From: Edaphobacter sp.
GTDB taxonomy: Bacteria; Acidobacteriota; Terriglobia; Terriglobales; Acidobacteriaceae
Length of the DNA: 64,000 nt
Assembly: GCA_025462645.1 (NCBI GenBank)
Contig: JAOAPB010000084.1
Span: 1 to 64,000, forward strand
Reading direction: 5' to 3'
The notes below the pieces were generated by a model. It searched no databases. It was not told the origin of the DNA and saw only the letters and a program-made list of their open reading frames with translations. Of the stretch, positions 8,901 through 18,078 are shown piece after piece; the first letter of the stretch is position 1; each line of letters starts with the position of its first letter. The translations under genes were made by a program, and so were the position numbers.

Positions 8901-9333
8901 CACCGCAGGGGGTGACCGTGACCGCGCCATCAAATACTGGAAGCATGCCGCCAGCCATACAAGCGACTTCCAGCAGATGCAGGTGCAGTCCATCTCAGAG
9001 ACCACCTACTGGAGCGCCATGGCGCTTCGTGCTCTTGGCAGTGAGACGGAAGCAGCCGAGCTCTTCCGTGCTATTGACGTTTATGCCTGCAAGCTAGAAG
9101 AAGACACTGCGAAGATCGATTACTTCGCAACTTCGTTGCCGGCAATGCTGCTCTTCCACGAAGACCTGAAAGAGCGTCAGAACATCACGGCACGATTCCT
9201 GCACGCACAAGCCCAGCTTGGGCTTGGCAACAAGGACGAGGCAAAGCGACTGCTGAGCGAGGTGCTTTCGTTGGACCACAGCCACATCGGCGCAATTGAT
9301 CTTCTCACCACCATTTCCAGAGACGAAAGCTGA
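5917..9333 (+). CDS. DUF5107 domain protein with TPR repeats
   Basis: The product has about 1138 residues and no signal peptide, so it is probably cytoplasmic. Residues 40-330 match the DUF5107 type, a beta-rich fold found next to sugar-catabolism genes: AEIGGRIHIGLDKRTGYDFFYRQ in part, then WISGGVEFNWPQHHRP. Residues from about 540 to 1130 are TPR repeats, for example AELYWLEAVRRDPGDSRSNH and AHYYLGNLLYDRRRYDEAI. The function is unproven; a role in carbohydrate processing is inferred from context. I chose ATG 5917 (GAGG 7 nt upstream) over an upstream TTG at 5860. It leads an apparent operon with the MFS gene 3 bp downstream, and a palindromic operator precedes it. Confidence 0.8.
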   Translation: MLQDQISIQQTTASALFPPGQLKLPSAPSSEQGEVKAWSESVDMITYVPAEPDTNPLFLEKRVYQGSSGRVYPLPVIDSIDTKPQSRSWQAVHIENEFLRLMVMAEIGGRIHIGLDKRTGYDFFYRQNVIKPALVGLAGPWISGGVEFNWPQHHRPATFMPVEVSIERSPDGAVTVWCSDHDPMARMKGMHGVCLYPGKAYVEVKVRLYNRTTDTQTFLWWANVATRVHEKYQSFFPHDVRFAADHAKRAVTEYPLSQDLYYGVDYGERVQTGVPSHELPSHFVPDGSYPANDLGWYANIPVPTSYMIVGSRYDFFGGYDHAADAGTVAVANHHISPGKKQWTWGNHDFGYAWDRNLTDSDGPYVELMSGVYTDNQPDFSFLTPGETKTFSQFWYPVSTIGPPDLANLDGALRLETDAGNVIIHLQVTSDRPGATVQLLRNGVEAACWIDDLSPKEARHYLMPVSDSTGVLEVRVSQGDNVLLRYAPTEIVPMQEPDVAIEPPLPEDVVSSDELYLNGLHLDQYRHPTRAAELYWLEAVRRDPGDSRSNHALGRFHMRRGEFAVAKEYLRTAIARLTRRNPNPSDGEPHYTFGLTLQFLGRATDAYDAFYKCTWNAAWRGPGYHRLAEIDCSRKEWAKALDHLDRSLLAEADNLNALSLKAIVLRRLECTDEAASLISQIRSLDPLDVTSRFLESGNVAGDAQQQIDLALDFMRAGLLEEALEVLRADRPGNYDGGATIRLYATADVLQRLCRDAEAAASRQQAAVADPAYVFPSRLEEMLLLERAIRANPMDAHAHYYLGNLLYDRRRYDEAISHWDRAAALDPNFPTTWRNLGFARFNVLHDAKGAAAAFAHACKLAPNDARIAYEQDQLLKRIGTPLKERLKNMTAHMNLVERRDDLSVEFASLLNSTGQPERALDLLRDRNFGPWEGGEGQVLAQYVRANVLLAQQALAQGHATAAIEFLQKAGNPPENLSEAKHLLMNFSMIDYWMGAALTAGGDRDRAIKYWKHAASHTSDFQQMQVQSISETTYWSAMALRALGSETEAAELFRAIDVYACKLEEDTAKIDYFATSLPAMLLFHEDLKERQNITARFLHAQAQLGLGNKDEAKRLLSEVLSLDHSHIGAIDLLTTISRDES

Positions 9334-9336
9334 CCC

Positions 9337-10770
9337 ATGCGGGGACCATCCACCACCATGACAAGTTCCTCGTTCGTCGTATCGGCTGAACGTAGCGCCT
9401 ATGTCTGGGGCATCGCCATTGTCGCCGCTCTTGGTGGCCTCCTCTTTGGCTATGACTGGGTAGTGATCGGCGGTGCGCGTGAGTTCTACGAGAGATATTT
9501 CCACCTCGTCTCGCCTGCCCTAGTCGGTTGGGTCAACAGTTGCGCTCTTGTCGGGTGCCTGATAGGTTCGCTGGCCTCAGGTTATCTGGCGGAGCGCTTC
9601 GGCCGCCGGCCCATTCTGCTCATCGCCGCCATCCTGTTTGCCATCTCGTCCGGACTTACCGGGTGGTCGTACTCCCTCATCGCATTCATCTCGTGGCGAA
9701 TCGTCGGTGGCGTCGCCATCGGGCTTGCATCGAATGTTTCGCCGCTGTACATCGCGGAGATCAGCCCGGCGAATCTCCGTGGGCGGCTGGTTAGCCTGAA
9801 CCAATTTGCCATCGTTGTCGGCATCCTGCTGGCGCAGATCATGAACTGGCGAATCGCTCGACCGGTTTCCGCAGGCCTGGCTCCAGAACAACTACTTTCC
9901 ACATGGAACGTGCAGTACGGCTGGCGATGGATGTTTACTGCAGTGGTGGCGCCGGCATTCATCTTCATGATGGCTTCCTTCTTCATTCCTGAGAGTCCGC
10001 GCTGGTTGCTTACGCGCGCCCGCAGGCAGGAGGCAAGCAGTGTACTCGCGAAGATCGGTGGCGCCTTCTATGCGCATGCGGAGATTGCCAATATCGAATT
10101 GACGATCGCCGAAGAGTCTACCCTTGCGCAGGCAAGCTCGATGGAACTACTGCACCGTCCTGTCCGGCGCATTGTTCTCATTGGCATCGCCTTGGCAGTG
10201 CTGCAGCAGTGGACTGGCATCAACGTACTATTCAACTATGCCTCGGACGTGTACCGCAGCGCCGGATATGGCGCCAATGACATTCTGCTTAATATTGTGA
10301 TCACGGGCGCCATCAATCTGATCTTCACGATATTTGCAATGCTGCTGGTGGACCGGCTTGGGCGCCGCTGGCTAATGCTTCTTGGATGCATCGGCATTGG
10401 CGTGTCTCATCTGCTCTGCGCTCTGGCATACGCCGAACACTGGAAAGGTGCAGCGGTATTAGTGCTCACACTGGGCGCGATTGCCTGTTATGCACTGACG
10501 CTTGCTCCTGTGACGTGGGTGTTGATCGCGGAGATCTTTCCGAACAGGGTACGCTCTCAGGCGGTCTCTGTGACAGTCAGCGCTCTGTGGCTGGCATCGT
10601 TTGCCCTGACGTATACCTTTCCGCTGCTCAATCAGGCGCTGGGCACTGGCGGAATCTTCCGTACATACGGAGTCATTTGCCTGGTAGGCTGGGCACTTGT
10701 TTTCTTCTTCGTTCCGGAGACAAAAGGGCGCAGCTTGGAGGATATCGAGCAGTTGATGGTCCAGCAGTAG
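9337..10770 (+). CDS. Sugar porter family MFS transporter
   Basis: This is an inner-membrane sugar/proton symporter of the XylE/GalP/AraE type with twelve predicted helices and about 477 residues. Sugar-porter signatures are in order: LLFGYDWVVIGGA (helix 1), GYLAERFGRRP, PESPRWLL, QQWTGINVLFNYASDVY (helix 7), LLVDRLGRRW, PVTWVLIAEIFPNRVR and the C-terminal PETKGRSLEDIE. It starts 3 bp after the DUF5107 gene; an alternative ATG lies at 9358. With the alpha-galactosidases nearby, galactose or a related hexose/pentose is a likely cargo, which is an inference. Confidence 0.92.
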   Translation: MRGPSTTMTSSSFVVSAERSAYVWGIAIVAALGGLLFGYDWVVIGGAREFYERYFHLVSPALVGWVNSCALVGCLIGSLASGYLAERFGRRPILLIAAILFAISSGLTGWSYSLIAFISWRIVGGVAIGLASNVSPLYIAEISPANLRGRLVSLNQFAIVVGILLAQIMNWRIARPVSAGLAPEQLLSTWNVQYGWRWMFTAVVAPAFIFMMASFFIPESPRWLLTRARRQEASSVLAKIGGAFYAHAEIANIELTIAEESTLAQASSMELLHRPVRRIVLIGIALAVLQQWTGINVLFNYASDVYRSAGYGANDILLNIVITGAINLIFTIFAMLLVDRLGRRWLMLLGCIGIGVSHLLCALAYAEHWKGAAVLVLTLGAIACYALTLAPVTWVLIAEIFPNRVRSQAVSVTVSALWLASFALTYTFPLLNQALGTGGIFRTYGVICLVGWALVFFFVPETKGRSLEDIEQLMVQQ

Positions 10771-10872
10771 AAGAGCGCAATCGCCGGAACAAATTGCGGA
10801 GCAAATGCAAAGCGGACAGCAACACCCCCTAGGAGGGCTGTCTCTTCCATCGGTGAAGCTTCTCACTGCGTA

Positions 10873-10884
10873 ACACTGCAGTGT
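10873..10884. promoter_or_regulatory. 12-bp perfect palindrome upstream of the lacI-type gene
   Basis: ACACTGCAGTGT is self-complementary and lies 72 bp before the regulator ATG at 10956. It does not share the GTGTACG core of the other operators, so it may belong to a different regulator or be chance. Confidence 0.3.
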
Positions 10885-10955
10885 CAAGGCTGGCGTTGCG
10901 GATGGGCACTTATTGGGTGAGACAATGTATTGCAACAATTCATGCGGGTGTAACC

Positions 10956-12056
10956 ATGTCGGATACGAAGGGATTTTCCGGAATCAAGGAAATTGCGCGT
11001 GCGCTGAATGTGTCGATCGGGACGGTCGACCGGGCGCTACATGGGCGCGCCGGCGTCAGCGAAAAGACAAAGATGCGTGTTTTGCAGATGGCCGACCGCA
11101 TCGGCTATAAGCCAAATCTTGCGGCACAGGCGTTGAAGCTGAACCGGAAGCTTTCGATTGCTGCGATTCTTCCCAAACACATCTCCCACTTCTTCGATCC
11201 TGTGCGAGCGGGAATTCGTGCGGCGGCAGCAGCAACGGTTGGCACGCAGGTGGCACTGGAGTTTCATGAATACCCGCGCATCGGCGTGGGTGATGTGGAG
11301 GCCTTCAAACGGGCAACTGAGCGGCAGTATGACGGCATCATCTTCCTGCCCAGCGATACGTTAAAGTTCGATTCGCTGATCCGGACCCTGTCGCGCAATG
11401 GGACCGCGATGATGTGCGTGGGCAGCGATGCCCCGAACACAGACCGCATGGGTTCCGTGGCAACGCATGCCTATGTCAGCGGCGCCATTGCCGCCGAGTT
11501 GTTGGCGATGAGGCTACCGCGGAGCTCGGCGGTCGCGGTTTTTAGCGGCGACCTTTTCACCATGGACCACGCCGAAAAGTTGCGCGGATTTGCTGCCACG
11601 CTGGCCGTGCAGGCTCCCCACCTAATGCTTCGGCCCGCGCTGGAAAGTCACGAACAGCCGAAGCAGGCGTATCAGCAGGCGCTTGCGCTGATGAAAGGCA
11701 AAGACCGCCCACAGGGGCTGTATATAAGTACGGCGAACAGCATACCTGTGCTAAAGGCGCTGGACGAGCTAAGCCTCCTTGGCAAGATCCAGATCGTTAC
11801 GACCGATCTTTTTCAGGAGCTAATACCGCTCATCGAGTTTGGAAAAGTGATGGCGACGCTGTATCAGCGGCCCTATACTCAGGGCAAAGTCGCCTTCGAG
11901 ACGCTGATGCGGCATCTGCGGGGCGATGATAAGTTGCATCCGTCAATACGACTTGCACCGCATATCATCTTCCGCAGCAATTTGTCTCTTTTCTCCAGTC
12001 AGATCATCAATACAGACGAAGAGGCGGAGGTGGAGGCAGAGTTGTCCGAAGGATAG
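10956..12056 (+). CDS. LacI-family transcriptional regulator
   Basis: The regulator has about 366 residues. The N-terminal helix-turn-helix and hinge helix read IKEIARALNVSIGTVDRALHG then YKPNLAAQALKLNRK. A periplasmic-binding-protein-like sensor domain follows (residues 65-340), with AILPKHISHFFDPVRAG, DGIIFLPSD and AVFSGDLF. I start at ATG 10956 because homology begins there, although the frame is open upstream. It sits in the operon between transporter and epimerase genes, so it probably senses the imported sugar and represses the whole locus. The shared palindromes at 5826, 15681, 15784, 28793 and 28873 are the likely targets. Confidence 0.9.
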   Translation: MSDTKGFSGIKEIARALNVSIGTVDRALHGRAGVSEKTKMRVLQMADRIGYKPNLAAQALKLNRKLSIAAILPKHISHFFDPVRAGIRAAAAATVGTQVALEFHEYPRIGVGDVEAFKRATERQYDGIIFLPSDTLKFDSLIRTLSRNGTAMMCVGSDAPNTDRMGSVATHAYVSGAIAAELLAMRLPRSSAVAVFSGDLFTMDHAEKLRGFAATLAVQAPHLMLRPALESHEQPKQAYQQALALMKGKDRPQGLYISTANSIPVLKALDELSLLGKIQIVTTDLFQELIPLIEFGKVMATLYQRPYTQGKVAFETLMRHLRGDDKLHPSIRLAPHIIFRSNLSLFSSQIINTDEEAEVEAELSEG

Positions 12057-12080
12057 GGCAATCTGATCCTTATTCGCACA

Positions 12081-13004
12081 ATGTCTTTCAGCCGTCACTA
12101 TATCCTGCAGTCCGAAGAACTCGCCGTGGAAGTTCGCCCGGACGAAGGCGGTCGAATCGCATCCCTGAGGGACCTCTTTTCTGGGCTCGAATTTCTTGCG
12201 CAGTCACAACACCGCGGACCTTTTGCCCATCCGTCCATGGATGCCATGTTCCGCAATGGCCCATGCGCCGGCATTGAGGAATGCCTGCCCACGGTTGCGC
12301 CGTGCAGCGCAGACACCGAAGGCGGCCCGGCACCCGATCACGGCGACTTCTGGCAGCTTGCCTGGAATGTCTCGGAGGCGAACGAACAATCACTCTCCAT
12401 GTGGGCTGACGGTTTCAGCCGTCTGCTCCGGTTGGAGAAGACGCTGACTGTCGACCGGAGCATCCTACGCATCGCATACTCGGTCAAGAACATCGATTGC
12501 AGCCCGCAATCGTTCCTGTATGCCTGCCATCCGCTTTTTGCGGTAGAGGCAGGCGACCGCATCGTGCTTCCGGAGGATATCCACTCGCTGCGGCTGGACT
12601 ATTCGCGGAACGACAGACTTGGTAAGCGTGGCGACATCGTCTCGTGGCCGGTATCCCATACCTCGGTGCCACTGGACAGGGCAGCAGGTGACGACGCCAG
12701 TTCGGCAGACATGCTCTACACGGGCCGCCTGAGTACCGGCGTGTGCAGCATCCACCGCGCTGCAATGGGCGAAAGGCTGGACGTGATCTTCGATACGGAT
12801 ATGCTTCCCTACCTTGGCGTTTGGCTCTGCTATGGCGGCTGGCCCGAGGATGGGACAATGTATCGGCAATATGCGGTCGCCCTGGAGCCGACAACGTCGC
12901 CTTACAACACGCTGACCGAAGCACAGCAGGCAGGTGCTGCCATCAACCTTGCTGCAGGCGCCACGTACAAATTCGCCATCTCGTTCCGCATCGGCCGATC
13001 CTGA
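12081..13004 (+). CDS. Aldose 1-epimerase-like protein
   Basis: The product is a 307-residue galactose-mutarotase-fold protein, cytoplasmic. The family features are the early EVRPDEGGRIASLRDLFSGLEFL (partial, residues 14-36), a central GDFWQLAWNV, YACHPLF, and a late WLCYGGWPEDGTMY block. It would interconvert sugar anomers or act on an unusual carbohydrate; many acidobacterial members are uncharacterised. It lies 24 bp after the lacI-type gene and closes the plus-strand operon, which supports a role in the same sugar pathway. I do not assign galM because the catalytic residues were not traced one by one. Confidence 0.75.
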   Translation: MSFSRHYILQSEELAVEVRPDEGGRIASLRDLFSGLEFLAQSQHRGPFAHPSMDAMFRNGPCAGIEECLPTVAPCSADTEGGPAPDHGDFWQLAWNVSEANEQSLSMWADGFSRLLRLEKTLTVDRSILRIAYSVKNIDCSPQSFLYACHPLFAVEAGDRIVLPEDIHSLRLDYSRNDRLGKRGDIVSWPVSHTSVPLDRAAGDDASSADMLYTGRLSTGVCSIHRAAMGERLDVIFDTDMLPYLGVWLCYGGWPEDGTMYRQYAVALEPTTSPYNTLTEAQQAGAAINLAAGATYKFAISFRIGRS

Positions 13005-13047
13005 CACACGCCGGAGTATGCATTCTCTCTACCTCCAACGAAAGTAA

Positions 13048-13070
13048 GCCCGCCGAAATGGGGGCCTCTT
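13048..13070. terminator. Hairpin between convergent epimerase and GH27 genes
   Basis: GCCCGCC and GGGGGC pair around a GAAAT loop with one bulged G, followed on the plus strand by CTCTTCTAATT. It lies in the 70-bp gap between converging genes, so it may end both transcripts. The T-run is weak. Confidence 0.4.
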
Positions 13071-13074
13071 CTAA

Positions 13075-15547
13075 TTAGTGCATTTCGCTGGACGTAATGC
13101 TTCCTACGTCCGCACCATTGTTGGCAGAGAAGACAGCGTTGACACGAAAGGTGCTGTCCGCACGGCAGAACGGCGAGAAAGCGATCGGGACCTCAATCTT
13201 CCGCGTCGCCCCTGCTGAAATGTTCCCGATAGGCAGCGGCGGCGGCAGCACTACTGCTGCTTTACAGCCCGAGCTTGCAGACCGGCGCGAGGGAGAAGCT
13301 GTTGATGCGCGCATTCTTTGCCGCAGCTCTTCCGGTGTTGATGAAGGAAAGCTGCCAGATGCGGAGAAGGTCTGAGCCTGCCTTCTTCGTGATGGCAGCC
13401 TGCAGGTTCGACATCCCCACCACCGGGGCGACGGTGATGCTGTCGAGACCGGGAGCATATCCGCCGGCATTCGGATTCGCGATGACAATCTTGTTTGCTC
13501 CGGCATTGAGTTGCACCGTCAACAGAACAGGAACCGGTGAGTCGAAGGTGCTGCCGTTGACATCGAGCTGGGTTGCAAGACCGCCATTCACCGAGACGAA
13601 GAACGTACGCAGACCGCTGGTGGCGTAGTCAATTTCTAGCTGGTAAGTGCCGGCCTCCACGACGGTGACGCCACGGAAGGTCACCGCATTCTGGCTGCCG
13701 TCACCATAGTTGCCCACATAGGCCCCGCCGGAGCAGAAGCTGCATCCTCCCACGCTGGCGGTTCCGCTGAGTTCGGCAGCCTCTGCCTCATAAGTCGTGA
13801 AATCAGGCGCGATGGCGGTTCCATTGCCGACGATCACAATGCGGTCGAGATCGGCAGCATAGGTTCCCGGGTTGCCGAAGGTGATGACATTATTGCCCTC
13901 CTGCAACGTAACAGGGACCGCAGATGACTGCGGAAGGTTGAAGCTGCCGCCCCCCAGGTTCAATGTTGCAGCGGAAGCGCCGTTGATGGAGTATGTCAGA
14001 GCGCGCGGTCCCTGCGTCATCGCATCTACCTGCATGCGATAGGTACCGGCCTTTGCCACATACACATTGTTGAAGGATGCGGTATTCGTCGTGGACGAAG
14101 CCCCCAAATAGCTGACCTTTGCTCCCCCGGAGCACGCCGTGCACTGCGAGACGTACGGCGTGCCAACAAGTACAGCGGATTCCGCTTCGTAGCTCTGCGC
14201 GACGGGTGCGCTTACAACACCCGACGGCGTCACCTTCAGCAGCCGCGAGCCGTGGCCGAGAATTGTCGTCGTAAACTGCGTCGGAAAGACACCCAGGCTG
14301 ATACGGTTCCATACATTACGAACGGCGATTGCATTTCGGAAGCCGAGGTCGCTCCAGCGGACCGTCACCCTGCCGGGCAGGCCATTCAGATTATAGAGCG
14401 CGACATAGACGCTGCCGTCTGCCTGCTTCGAGATCCAGACAGGCTGCGCTCCACCGGTCACTTGTGTGGCAGGGCGGCCAGATTGGTCGACCGCGAGCAG
14501 CTCATCGTTCGTCAACGCGGTCTTCGCGAAATCATCGAGTCGAGTAAGGTCACCACCAAGATAAAGCGGTGAGTTCGCCATGGCCCAGATGGTAATTGCA
14601 CTTTGCTTCTCGTCGTCAGACAAGCCGTCGAGCGCACCATCTCCTACGTCGAGCGTGTCCATGTCATTCCATCCAAGTGTCTTGCTCGTCTCATGCTGCC
14701 AGCCAACGTCGTCGTACTCACGCAGAACGATGCGGGGCCAGTTCGTCAGTGTGGCGCAACGTCCTTCACACTCGACGTCGTCATCGATGCGTCGTGCATT
14801 GGAAAACTGCTGCCAGACAGAGGCGTAATCCTGCGAGAGCTGCCATGATACCGTCAGCCAGATGGGGCGGCCGGTCTTCGCAATGGCTTTGGACCACGCC
14901 TCTACATCAGCACGATTGTCGATAGAGAGATCGTTCGAATAAGAGCCGGGCGTCACCGCATCTAGCTTGACGAAATCGAAGCCCCACTCTGAGAACAGGG
15001 CGACAACGGAATCGATATACTCCTGCGCACCTGGCTTTGTGAAGTCGATCTTGTCGTGGTACGGATACGGTGGATTGCCGCCGAAGGCATTGCCGCGGGC
15101 GAGCGGAGTGACCACAATATCCTGCGTGCGATACTGCGTGCCCACGATGGGATAGTTGCCGTCGACGGCAGGCTGCTCAATGCCGGGGATCCAGTAAATA
15201 CCGACCTTTTGGCCGTTGGCATGAATGTGTGCAACAAGCGCCTTGATGTCAGGGAACGTAGCCGCATTGGGAATGGGCCGCCCATTCTGATCGAAGCTTC
15301 CCTGCCAACCGGAATCGAGATTGATATAGACGAAGCCATGCTCTTGCAGGCCTGATGCCTTAAGGGCATCCGACTGCGTGATCATGTTGGCCTGCGTTAG
15401 GAAGTTGCCGTTAATGGTTTGCTCGCTGAAGCTGCTCCAGCCGAGATAGGGCTTCTCGCCGGCACCATTCACCTGAGCACCGGCAGAAGGCATAAGAAGG
15501 ACAACTCCGACGAAGAGGGCTGAGATAGGAAGGACATAACGTTTCAT
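13075..15547 (-). CDS. GH27 alpha-galactosidase with two CBM35-like domains; frameshift near the 3' end
   Basis: This is a secreted retaining alpha-galactosidase. A signal peptide (MKRYVLPISALFVGVVLL) precedes the GH27 barrel, which opens with PYLGWSSFSEQTINGN and has VYINLDSGW and the nucleophile motif FVKLDAVTPG (Asp about 196). RIDDDVECEG holds the candidate acid/base Asp. Residues 405-680 hold two CBM35/CBM6-like modules, each beginning YEAE. The first frame stops at 13262 after APVCKLGL. A shift by one base at about 13265-13275 restores an acidobacterial C-terminal domain (LPIGNISAGATRKIEVPIAF) that ends at 13075. The catalytic part is intact, so the product may still work. ATG 15547 has AGAGGAT upstream. 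It is divergent from the GH36 gene. Confidence 0.88.
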
Positions 15548-15680
15548 GCGAATCCTCTGGGACTGCTGATATCGAGCGCGCAGGCGGGAGGAAAATACCC
15601 AAATCGACGCATGAAAGGGGAACAAGCGCGTAGCGTCCTTGGCGTGTGTGGATGTCCTGTCGCCAAATGTGGCTTCAATA

Positions 15681-15700
15681 TAACCGTGTACGAACACGAT
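15681..15700. promoter_or_regulatory. Operator candidate upstream of GH27
   Basis: CGTGTACGAACACG (15685-15698) is an inverted repeat (CGTGT/ACACG) and an exact 14-bp match to 28875-28888 before the TonB-receptor gene. It is 134 bp upstream of the GH27 start. The rest of the 302-bp GH27/GH36 divergent gap holds no gene. Confidence 0.65.
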
Positions 15701-15783
15701 TTGTCAACTGAATATGTACTCGGGTGTTTATTTCGCGAATGCAGTCGCAGATAAGAGTTGCCGATCATAGGCGCTAGTAGTTA

Positions 15784-15800
15784 TTGTGTACGTTACCGCA
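15784..15800. promoter_or_regulatory. Operator candidate upstream of GH36
   Basis: GTGTACGTTACCGCA (15786-15800) is identical, in reverse complement, to 5826-5840. It lies 50 bp before the GH36 ATG, where a repressor would overlap the promoter or early transcript. Confidence 0.65.
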
Positions 15801-15849
15801 TCTTTCACCCGAGACCAGTGCAACAAGCTGTTTCAGGAGTACACCTTCC

Positions 15850-18078
15850 ATGCACCGCAGAATCGCACAGCATCTTCATTCTTCCGCATGTCTTCCACTC
15901 TTCTTTGCTGCAACTGCTGTGGCACAGAGCGCACCAACAGCGATCCACGTCGATGAGTCCGCTCTCGTATTTCGTATCGATGCCGACGACACGACCTACG
16001 AGTTCGGCGTCAACGAGCATGAGCGTCTTCAGACTCTCTATTGGGGCGAACGGATCTCGGCGAAGGACCACGCTGCATCCGCAAAAGAATCTCCGGGGGC
16101 GGCTTCTTTCGACGCTCCGTTGAATACCACGCCTCAGGAGTTCGTTGGATGGGGCGGCGGTCTGTACGTCGAGCCTGACCTGAAGATCACGTTTCCAGAC
16201 GGCAATCGCGATCTGGACCTGAGGTATATCAGCAACAGTCTGCGAGACGGCGTCCTTTCTGTACATATGAAAGACATTTCTCTGCCTGTGACGGTGACGC
16301 TGGAGTACAGGGTAGATGAAGAAACCGGCATCGTGGCTCGCCGAGCCATAGTGGAGAACCACACAGGCAAACCATTTGTCGTGGAGTCCGCAAGTTCCGG
16401 AACCTGGAACCTGCCCCGAGGCGCAGACTATGTGGTGCGATATCTTTCAGGCCGCTGGGCAGGTGAATGGACGGTGAACGAGCAGAAGATACAGCCGGGA
16501 AAAACTATCCTAGAGAGTCGGCGGGGCACCACCGGTGCGCAGAACAATCCGTGGTTCTCAATCCGTACGCAGGAGGCCACGGAGGACGAAGGCGATGTCT
16601 GGTTCGGCGGTCTAGCGTGGAGCGGATCGTGGCAGATCGCGGTTGAGCTTGATGCCGTACAGCAGGTCCGTGTCACGGGGGGCTTCAACCCGTTCGACTT
16701 TGGATATCAACTGAAGCCCGGAACAACACTCGAGACACCCTGGTTTTATGCAGGACGTACATCGCACGGCCTGGGCGATGCATCGCGCAAGATGCATCGG
16801 CTCGAACTGCATTCCTTGTTGCCGCATGCGCCTCAACCGAAGCTCCGTCCCGTCCTCTACAACTCATGGGAGGCGACTGAGTTCAAGGTCAATGAAGCCG
16901 GCCAGATGGCGTTGACTGAGAAAGCAGCGTCGCTCGGCGTTGAGCGCTTCGTCATGGACGATGGCTGGTTCGGAGCCCGCAATAACGATCACGCCGGACT
17001 TGGCGACTGGACGGTGAACCCCCAGAAGTTTCCGCACGGACTGAAGCCGCTGATCGATAAGGTGCACTCCCTCAACATGGACTTCGGCTTGTGGGTGGAA
17101 CCGGAGATGGTGAATCTCGACAGCGATCTTTATCGCAAGCATCCGGACTGGGTCCTCAACTTCGAAGGACGGCCTCGTACGGAAGGCCGTAACCAGCTTG
17201 TCCTGAACCTTGCTCGCGAAGACGTGCGCCAGCACGTATTCTTATTTCTGGATAAGTTACTCACCGAAAATAGCATTGCGTTCCTTAAGTGGGATTACAA
17301 CCGCAACTGGTCCGAGCCGGGCTGGCCAGCGGTTGCACCGAACGCGCAGAAGAACGTCTATGTCGAGTTCACCAGCAACTTCTATGGCATTCTGCGCGAA
17401 CTTCGCCTCAAGCACCCTAATGTTGAGATCGAATCCTGCTCCGGTGGAGGCAGCCGCGTCGATCTTGGAGTGATTCCACTGACCGATGAGGTCTGGCCCT
17501 CGGACAACACGGACGCGTTCGATCGTTTGCGGATTCAGCACGGTTTCACGCAGGCCTACGCGCCGGGGATTATGATGGCCTGGGTGACCGACTCGCCGAC
17601 ATGGGTGAATCAGCGCACCCTATCGCTGGAGTACCGTTTCCTTTCTTCGATGCAAGGCTCGCTGGGCATTGGAGCAGACCTGACGAAGTTCACGCCCGAC
17701 GAGATGGAGACGGCGCGGAGGATGGTAGCCGCTTACAAAGCGATCCGCGAAACCATGCAGCGTGGAGACCTGTACCGGCTGGTGCCTCCCACGAACGGCA
17801 GCGAGGTCTCCGTCACAGAATCCGTTGCACCGGATAAGCATCAGGCAGTGCTGTTCTCTTTCCTGCACTCCAGCACCGAGCTGTACGCGTTCCCGCGTAT
17901 CCATCTGCGCGGCCTTGATCCTGAAAGGACCTATACGCTGCGCTCGATCTACGGCAAAGTGAGCAACGATACTCCCACCTCTGCTACCGGCTCCTACTGG
18001 ATGCATAAGGGCATTGATGTGAATCTGCGGGGCGACTTCCAGGCAGCGGCCTTCGTATTGCAAGGAGAGTCCCGTTGA
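15850..18078 (+). CDS. GH36 alpha-galactosidase
   Basis: The enzyme has about 742 residues and hydrolyses alpha-galactosides. GH36 signatures are clear: FVMDDGWFGARNNDHAGLGD (residues about 363-382), DFGLWVEPEMVN, the nucleophile motif LKWDYNRNW (Asp 482), ESCSGGGSRVDLG, and the acid/base motif WPSDNTDAFDR (Asp 552). The first 30 residues form a likely signal peptide (HSSACLPLFFAATAVAQS), so it is exported, unlike most bacterial GH36 enzymes. ATG 15850 follows CAGGAGT. The stop overlaps the TTG start of the GH95 gene by four bases, so they form one transcript and are probably translationally coupled. Confidence 0.94.
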   Translation: MHRRIAQHLHSSACLPLFFAATAVAQSAPTAIHVDESALVFRIDADDTTYEFGVNEHERLQTLYWGERISAKDHAASAKESPGAASFDAPLNTTPQEFVGWGGGLYVEPDLKITFPDGNRDLDLRYISNSLRDGVLSVHMKDISLPVTVTLEYRVDEETGIVARRAIVENHTGKPFVVESASSGTWNLPRGADYVVRYLSGRWAGEWTVNEQKIQPGKTILESRRGTTGAQNNPWFSIRTQEATEDEGDVWFGGLAWSGSWQIAVELDAVQQVRVTGGFNPFDFGYQLKPGTTLETPWFYAGRTSHGLGDASRKMHRLELHSLLPHAPQPKLRPVLYNSWEATEFKVNEAGQMALTEKAASLGVERFVMDDGWFGARNNDHAGLGDWTVNPQKFPHGLKPLIDKVHSLNMDFGLWVEPEMVNLDSDLYRKHPDWVLNFEGRPRTEGRNQLVLNLAREDVRQHVFLFLDKLLTENSIAFLKWDYNRNWSEPGWPAVAPNAQKNVYVEFTSNFYGILRELRLKHPNVEIESCSGGGSRVDLGVIPLTDEVWPSDNTDAFDRLRIQHGFTQAYAPGIMMAWVTDSPTWVNQRTLSLEYRFLSSMQGSLGIGADLTKFTPDEMETARRMVAAYKAIRETMQRGDLYRLVPPTNGSEVSVTESVAPDKHQAVLFSFLHSSTELYAFPRIHLRGLDPERTYTLRSIYGKVSNDTPTSATGSYWMHKGIDVNLRGDFQAAAFVLQGESR

